A stretch of 64,000 nucleotides of DNA from assembly GCF_000244975.1 (NCBI RefSeq), contig NZ_CM001440.1, forward strand, positions 4,572,325 to 4,636,324, written 5' to 3'. The notes beneath the pieces are model-generated. The model was not told the origin of the DNA, did no database searches, and saw only the letters and a program-made list of their open reading frames with translations. This document shows, in pieces, positions 59,983-64,000 of this stretch (the first letter of the stretch is position 1; every line of letters begins with the position of its first letter). The DNA comes from Saccharomonospora cyanea NA-134. Its GTDB lineage: Bacteria > Actinomycetota > Actinomycetes > Mycobacteriales > Pseudonocardiaceae. The position numbers and the translations under genes are program-made.

Positions 59983-60666
59983 TTAACGCAGTGACACCGA
60001 CAGGGCCTGCGCGATCTCCCTGCCGAGTGCGTGCGTGGTGTCGGCCGGTGGCTGCCCCACCTTCACCACGATCGAACCGCCGAACGGCTGGCGTTCGAGG
60101 ACCTCGATGCGTTCGCCGAGCCCGATGGAGCGGTCCGACAGGTACCGCAGCAGTTCGGGGTCGGTGTCCCACACCCGGACGATCTCCCCCACCGCGCCCG
60201 CGGGCAGGTCCTCCAGCAGCTTCGTGGAGACCTCCTCCACGGAGCCGTCCACCGCGGGGATCGGATCGCCGTGCGGGTCGCGCACCGGGTTGCCGAGCTT
60301 CGCCGCGATGCGTTCGACGAGGAGGTCGGACACGACGTGTTCGAGCAGGTCGGCCTCGACGTGCACCTCGTCCCACGTGTAGCCGAGCTCGGACACGAGG
60401 TACGACTCGATGAGCCGGTGCCTGCGCAGCACCGACCTGGCGAGCAACCGGCCGTCACCGGTCAACTCGATGCCCCGGTACGGCACGTGCTCCACGAGAC
60501 CCTGCTGCGCGAGCTTCGTGACCATCCCCGAAGCCGACGACGGGCTCACCGCCAACCGGGACGCCAACGACGTGTTCGTGACGGCCTCACCACGCTCCTC
60601 CAGGCCGTAGATCGCCCGCAGGTAGTCCTCGATCGAGGCCGATCGACGGTTCGAGGCACCCACCAT
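59983..60666 (-). CDS. DtxR/MntR-family metal-dependent repressor
   Basis: A 227-residue protein. Winged helix: SIEDYLRAIYGLEERGEAVT, NTSLASRLAVSPSSASGMVT, KLAQQGLVEHVPYRGIELTG. The metal-binding dimer domain follows (RHRLIESYLVSELGYTWDEV, HVEADLLEHVVSDLLVERIA) with histidine/glutamate ligands, then a FeoA/SH3-like domain (GLGERIEVLERQPFGGSIVV). It is the iron- or manganese-responsive type that represses uptake genes when metal is plentiful. It cannot be settled by sequence whether it senses Fe2+ or Mn2+. Next to it, 21 bases away, is a GNAT gene in the same direction. Confidence 0.9.
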   Translation of the reverse strand: MVGASNRRSASIEDYLRAIYGLEERGEAVTNTSLASRLAVSPSSASGMVTKLAQQGLVEHVPYRGIELTGDGRLLARSVLRRHRLIESYLVSELGYTWDEVHVEADLLEHVVSDLLVERIAAKLGNPVRDPHGDPIPAVDGSVEEVSTKLLEDLPAGAVGEIVRVWDTDPELLRYLSDRSIGLGERIEVLERQPFGGSIVVKVGQPPADTTHALGREIAQALSVSLR

Positions 60667-60687
60667 GCCTTCTACGATACGTACTGC

Positions 60688-61119
60688 TCAGCCGCGCCAG
60701 CGATAGCGCACCCAGCCCGGCACGGGCTCGGCTCCGAGATCGGCGTAGAACGCGGCGGCCCTCTCGTTGCCCTCCTGCATGTCCCACTCGACCCTGCCGT
60801 CGGTGCGCGCCTTCAGCTCCCGCAGTAGTTGCCTGCCGAGGCCGAGCCTGCGGTAGGCGGGCCTCACGAAGAGGTCGTCGAGCCAGATCCCGGGCTTGGC
60901 CTCCCACGTCGAGAAGTTCCACGAGCAGAACGCCATGCCCGCCGTCGCGCCGTCCACCTCGGCGATGAGCACCCACGCCTTCGGCTCGGGACCGAAAAGG
61001 TGCCGCGTCATGTCCGCCCGGTCGAGCACGAGGTCGTCCTTGCCCTCGTAGCGGGCGTGTTCCTCGATCATCGAGCAGATGTCCTCGATGTCGTGCTCCA
61101 GCGCATCGCGTATCGGCAT
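60688..61119 (-). CDS. GNAT family N-acetyltransferase
   Basis: A 143-residue protein with the complete fold: MPIRDALEHDIEDICSMIEE, AWVLIAEVDGATAGMAFCSW, the acetyl-CoA loop in WLDDLFVRPAYRRLGLGRQL (RRLGLG) and EGNERAAAFYADLGAEPVPG. It transfers an acetyl group to an unknown amine. It lies immediately upstream of the DtxR-family gene and could share its transcript. Divergent from the enoyl-CoA hydratase gene. Confidence 0.9.
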   Translation of the reverse strand: MPIRDALEHDIEDICSMIEEHARYEGKDDLVLDRADMTRHLFGPEPKAWVLIAEVDGATAGMAFCSWNFSTWEAKPGIWLDDLFVRPAYRRLGLGRQLLRELKARTDGRVEWDMQEGNERAAAFYADLGAEPVPGWVRYRWRG

Positions 61120-61167
61120 GGCATCGACCCTATCGATCGATCGATCGTGTGGCTAGGCTGCACAGTC

Positions 61168-61923
61168 ATGGGGCGAGACTTTGCGACCGTGGACCTGGAC
61201 CTCGACGACCGTGTGGCGACGGTGTGGCTGAATCGGCCTCACCGCCTGAACGCGGTGACCCCGGAACTGGTGGACGACCTGCTCGGCGTGCTGGGCCGCG
61301 TCGCGGGCGACGGCGACGTCGGCGCGGTGGTGCTGGCCGGTCGCGGCAGGGCGTTCTGCTCGGGCCACGACCTGAGACAACCGCCACCGGAGCAGGAGTC
61401 CCGCGCGCGGCTGGAACGGCTCCAGGAGGTCACTCGGGCACTGCGGAGCCTGCCCCAGCCCGTGGTGGGCGCTGTACACGGCTACGCCATCGGCGCCGGC
61501 GCGGAGTTCGCACTGGGCTGTGATCTCGTGGTGGCGGCCGACGACGCGGTGTTCGCGTTCCCCGAGGTGGGATTGGGCCTGAGCGTCACGGGCGCCGCCT
61601 CGCGGCTGCTGCCGCTGCTGGTGGGGCCCATGAAGGCCAAGGAACTGATCATGCTGGGCGAGCGGATCGACGCGGCGACGGCACACGCGATGGGGCTCGT
61701 CAACACGGTCGTCCCGGCCGCCGACCTGGCGAAGCACGCCCACGGCGTGGCGCGCTCGCTCGCGGAGAAGCCCGCGTCGGCGCTGGCGCTGGCGAAGCGC
61801 GCGATCGACCGGGGCGTCGACTCCAGCGTGGAGGCCGCGCTGGAACTGGAGGTCAGCCACGCGCTGATCACCGAGCACACACCCGAGGTGGCCGCGTCGA
61901 AGCAGGAGTTCGAGAACCGATGA
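61168..61923 (+). CDS. Enoyl-CoA hydratase/isomerase family protein
   Basis: A 251-residue protein from ATG 61168, the family's usual start; longer frames upstream are shadows. Crotonase features: RVATVWLNRPHRLNAVTPEL, GAVVLAGRGRAFCSGHDLRQ (oxyanion), VVGAVHGYAIGAGAEFALGC (second oxyanion glycine), FAFPEVGLGLSVTGAASRLL. The catalytic glutamate corresponds to FPEVGLG. It works on an acyl-CoA in fatty-acid or aromatic degradation. The stop overlaps the ligase start (ATGA). Confidence 0.92.
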   Translation: MGRDFATVDLDLDDRVATVWLNRPHRLNAVTPELVDDLLGVLGRVAGDGDVGAVVLAGRGRAFCSGHDLRQPPPEQESRARLERLQEVTRALRSLPQPVVGAVHGYAIGAGAEFALGCDLVVAADDAVFAFPEVGLGLSVTGAASRLLPLLVGPMKAKELIMLGERIDAATAHAMGLVNTVVPAADLAKHAHGVARSLAEKPASALALAKRAIDRGVDSSVEAALELEVSHALITEHTPEVAASKQEFENR

Positions 61924-63446
61924 GCGACGACCTCGTCAGCCTGCTGCGCCACGCCGCGAAGGCGTGGCCGGAGAAGGACGCCTGGGTGTTCGACGCGACG
62001 GGCGAGCGACTGACGTTCGCCGACGTCTCCGACCGCACCGAGTCGGTCGCGGCCTCGCTACACGCACTCGGCGTGCGCGGAGGCGACCGCGTCGCCGTGA
62101 TGCTCGACAACCGGCCCGAGTTCCCCCTGCTGTGGTTGGCGCTGGCCCGGCTCGGTGCGGTGCTCGTGCCGGTCAACACCAACTACCGCGAACTCGACGG
62201 CGAGCACGTGCTGGCACACTCCGGTGCGCGCTTCGCCGTCGCGGACGAGCGGTTCGTGGAGCTACTCCGCACCATCGCGCCGAGGACGTCGGTGGAGCGG
62301 GTGCTGACGCCTGCCGAGTTGCCCCGAGGCACCGAGGCACCGCCGTACGAGCCCGCGCCCGAGTTGCCCACCAACATCCAGTACACCTCCGGCACCACGG
62401 GAGCGCCGAAGGGTTGCGTGCTGCCGCACCGTTACTGGACCACGCTGGCGCACGGCCTCGTGTCGCACTTCCCGAACATCGCCGAGGACGACACCGTCCT
62501 CACCGCGCAGCCGTTCCACTACATCGATCCGCAGTGGAATGTCGCGTTGGGACTGGCGTCCGGCGCGACCCTGGTGGTGCTCGACCGGTTCCATCCCTCG
62601 ACGTTCTGGCAGAAGGTGCGGGAGCACGGCGTCACGTGGTTCTACTGCCTCGGGCTCATGCCCACGCTGCTGCTGCGTATGCCGCCCTCGGAGGCCGACC
62701 GCGACCACCGGGTGCGAGCCGTCAGCGCGTCGGCCATCCCCAAGGACCTGCACGCCGAGCTGGAACGCCGCTGGGGCGTTCCGTGGTTCGAGGCGTTCGG
62801 CATGACCGAGACGGGCGGTGACGTCCGCATGTACCCGGCCGACCACGACGACTGCGTCGGCACGGGCTGTCTCGGCAGGCCCGCGCCCGGCCGCGAGGTG
62901 ATGATCGCCGACGACCTCGGCCGTCCGCTCCCGCGCGGCGAGGAGGGTGAGCTGCTGGTGCGCGGGGTGGGCCTCATGCACGGCTACCACGACGACCCGG
63001 AGGCCACGGCCAAGGCGTTCCGAGGCGGCTGGTTCCGCACCGGCGACGTGGCCCGGATGGACGAGCAGGGTCGCGTGTTCTACGTCGGCAGGACCAAGGA
63101 CATGATCCGCCGCAGTGGCGAGAACATCGTCGCCGACGAGGTCGAGCGCGCGCTGCAGCTCCACCCGGGTGTCCGGACCGCCGCCGTGCTGGGAGTACCG
63201 GACGAGTTGCGCGGCGAGGAGGTGAAGGCTCTCGTGGTGCTCGCCGACGGCCACGACGTCACGCCCGAGGAGCTCGCCGAGCACTGCGGCACGAAACTCG
63301 CCTACTTCAAGGTGCCGCGCTACTGGGCCTTCGTCGACTCGCTGCCGCTCACCGCGTCGGAGCGCGTGGCCAAGGGGGAGCTCCGCAAGGCAGGCGCCGA
63401 CACACCGGACGGCTCCTACGACCGGGTGGAACAGCGGTGGCGTTAG
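61920..63446 (+). CDS. AMP-dependent acyl-CoA synthetase/ligase
   Basis: A 508-residue protein. Adenylation motifs: NIQYTSGTTGAPKGCVLPHR (P-loop), AFGMTETGGDVRMYP, GGWFRTGDVARMDEQGRVFY (YxxxxD region) and the C-terminal lysine near LPLTASERVAKGELRKAGAD. It activates a carboxylic acid with ATP and coenzyme A for the hydratase encoded upstream. Acyl chain specificity is not evident. It overlaps the downstream TetR start by ten bases. Confidence 0.92.
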   Translation: MSDDLVSLLRHAAKAWPEKDAWVFDATGERLTFADVSDRTESVAASLHALGVRGGDRVAVMLDNRPEFPLLWLALARLGAVLVPVNTNYRELDGEHVLAHSGARFAVADERFVELLRTIAPRTSVERVLTPAELPRGTEAPPYEPAPELPTNIQYTSGTTGAPKGCVLPHRYWTTLAHGLVSHFPNIAEDDTVLTAQPFHYIDPQWNVALGLASGATLVVLDRFHPSTFWQKVREHGVTWFYCLGLMPTLLLRMPPSEADRDHRVRAVSASAIPKDLHAELERRWGVPWFEAFGMTETGGDVRMYPADHDDCVGTGCLGRPAPGREVMIADDLGRPLPRGEEGELLVRGVGLMHGYHDDPEATAKAFRGGWFRTGDVARMDEQGRVFYVGRTKDMIRRSGENIVADEVERALQLHPGVRTAAVLGVPDELRGEEVKALVVLADGHDVTPEELAEHCGTKLAYFKVPRYWAFVDSLPLTASERVAKGELRKAGADTPDGSYDRVEQRWR

Positions 63447-64000
63447 ACACTCGCGAGCGCGTTCGCAGGGCCGCCGTGAAACTGTTCGCGGCCAAGGGCT
63501 TCCACGGCACGGGTATCCGTGACCTCGCCCAGGAGTCCAAGCTGTCGACGGCGAGTCTGTACCACTACATGGGCTCCAAGGAGGAGCTGCTCGCCGACAT
63601 CATGCGGGACTGCCTGCGGACGTTGCTCGACTCCGCCACGGCGGAGGTCACCGGGGTCCCCGACCCGGTCGAGCGCCTTCGAAAACTCGTGAAACTGCAC
63701 GTCAGAGCCCATGCGCGCAAGCCGAGGGAGACGCGCATCGTGGACCACGAGATCCACGTCCTCACCCCCGCCGCGCGGCGGTCGGTGGTGGCGCTGCGGG
63801 ACGCTTACGAGAGCCTCTGGGCCGACGCCGTCGCCGACGGCGTGGCGTGCGGGGCGTTCACCACGGCGCATCCCGGTGTGACCCGGATCGCGTTGCTGGA
63901 GATGTGCAACGGGGTCGCGCGGTGGTACTCGCCACGCGGTTCGCTGCCACTCGACGAGCTCGCCGCGCACTACGCCGACGTGGCGCTGCGGGCCCTCGGA
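63437..64000 (+). CDS. TetR family regulator, partial at right edge
   Basis: An open frame from GTG 63437 to the window edge, 188 codons. The DNA-binding domain is LDTRERVRRAAVKLFAAKGF, HGTGIRDLAQESKLSTASLY, HYMGSKEELLADIMRD. The C-terminal helices (RLRKLVKLHVRAHARKPRET, RIVDHEIHVLTPAARRSVVA) resemble TetR proteins controlling fatty-acid degradation. The gene overlaps the ligase end, so it is the third gene of an operon and probably its own regulator. Few residues seem to be missing at the edge. Confidence 0.88.
   Translation, partial: MALDTRERVRRAAVKLFAAKGFHGTGIRDLAQESKLSTASLYHYMGSKEELLADIMRDCLRTLLDSATAEVTGVPDPVERLRKLVKLHVRAHARKPRETRIVDHEIHVLTPAARRSVVALRDAYESLWADAVADGVACGAFTTAHPGVTRIALLEMCNGVARWYSPRGSLPLDELAAHYADVALRALG

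Noticed and set aside
1-64000. CRISPR arrays and complete insertion sequences
   Set aside because: No regularly spaced short repeats and no transposase frame were seen on either strand.

Overview
The window is high-GC actinobacterial DNA. Gene content (an AICE-type integrative element, a SAM-dependent methyltransferase of the DUF574 type, LamG/RHS secreted proteins, many TetR/MarR/ArsR regulators, a pca/pob operon) suggests a member of the Pseudonocardiaceae such as Saccharomonospora or Amycolatopsis. That placement is inference; no rRNA or species marker is present.

Layout. (1) 1-4032: right end of an actinobacterial integrative and conjugative element (AICE): small element genes on the minus strand, an SSB-like conserved protein, a divergent GntR repressor, an HTH/TPR-like regulator, a NUDIX hydrolase, a large nested inverted repeat and a 42-nt copy of the 3' half of tRNA-Arg(CCT) that marks the attachment site. 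(2) 4267-8520: tRNA-proximal accessory DNA with a predicted modification-dependent restriction enzyme (SRA-like plus PD-(D/E)XK), a decayed epimerase, an S9 peptidase, a small conserved hypothetical and a second copy of a dispersed repeat. (3) 8755-12825: membrane protein, two-component pair, two hypotheticals. (4) 13241-18277: IclR regulator divergent from pcaHGBC-pobA, which hydroxylates 4-hydroxybenzoate and opens protocatechuate. (5) 18321-25436: small regulator/enzyme pairs, several with palindromic operators in divergent promoters. (6) 25487-32751: cutinase-like and C39 secreted proteins, an HTH regulator, a glycosyltransferase, and an FGGY kinase/L-fucose-isomerase-like pair behind a LacI-type palindrome.

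(7) 32869-47079 is the most interesting part: a secreted LamG protein and a 2292-aa secreted RHS polymorphic toxin, followed by its probable immunity gene (DUF6928) and then by displaced cassettes, each a pretoxin-HINT region joined to a different toxin tip and a different candidate immunity gene. The first orphan carries 694 bp that appear identical to the active gene and has no start signal; the second is broken by frameshifts and a nonsense codon; further out lies a 57-bp relic of the RHS core next to another small gene. This looks like a tip-replacement (antigenic-switching-like) toxin array.

(8) 47313-64000: chromosomal housekeeping and metabolism: LacI regulator, DUF4396 membrane protein, methyltransferase, M23 peptidase, MgtE, PPOX-fold protein, M48 peptidase, RecQ, a small secreted protein, CysQ-like phosphatase, SDR, a decayed ABC-2 permease, a DtxR-family repressor, and an enoyl-CoA hydratase/acyl-CoA ligase/TetR operon cut by the right edge. 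Several strong intrinsic-type hairpins separate convergent genes. No CRISPR array, rRNA or intact tRNA was seen.
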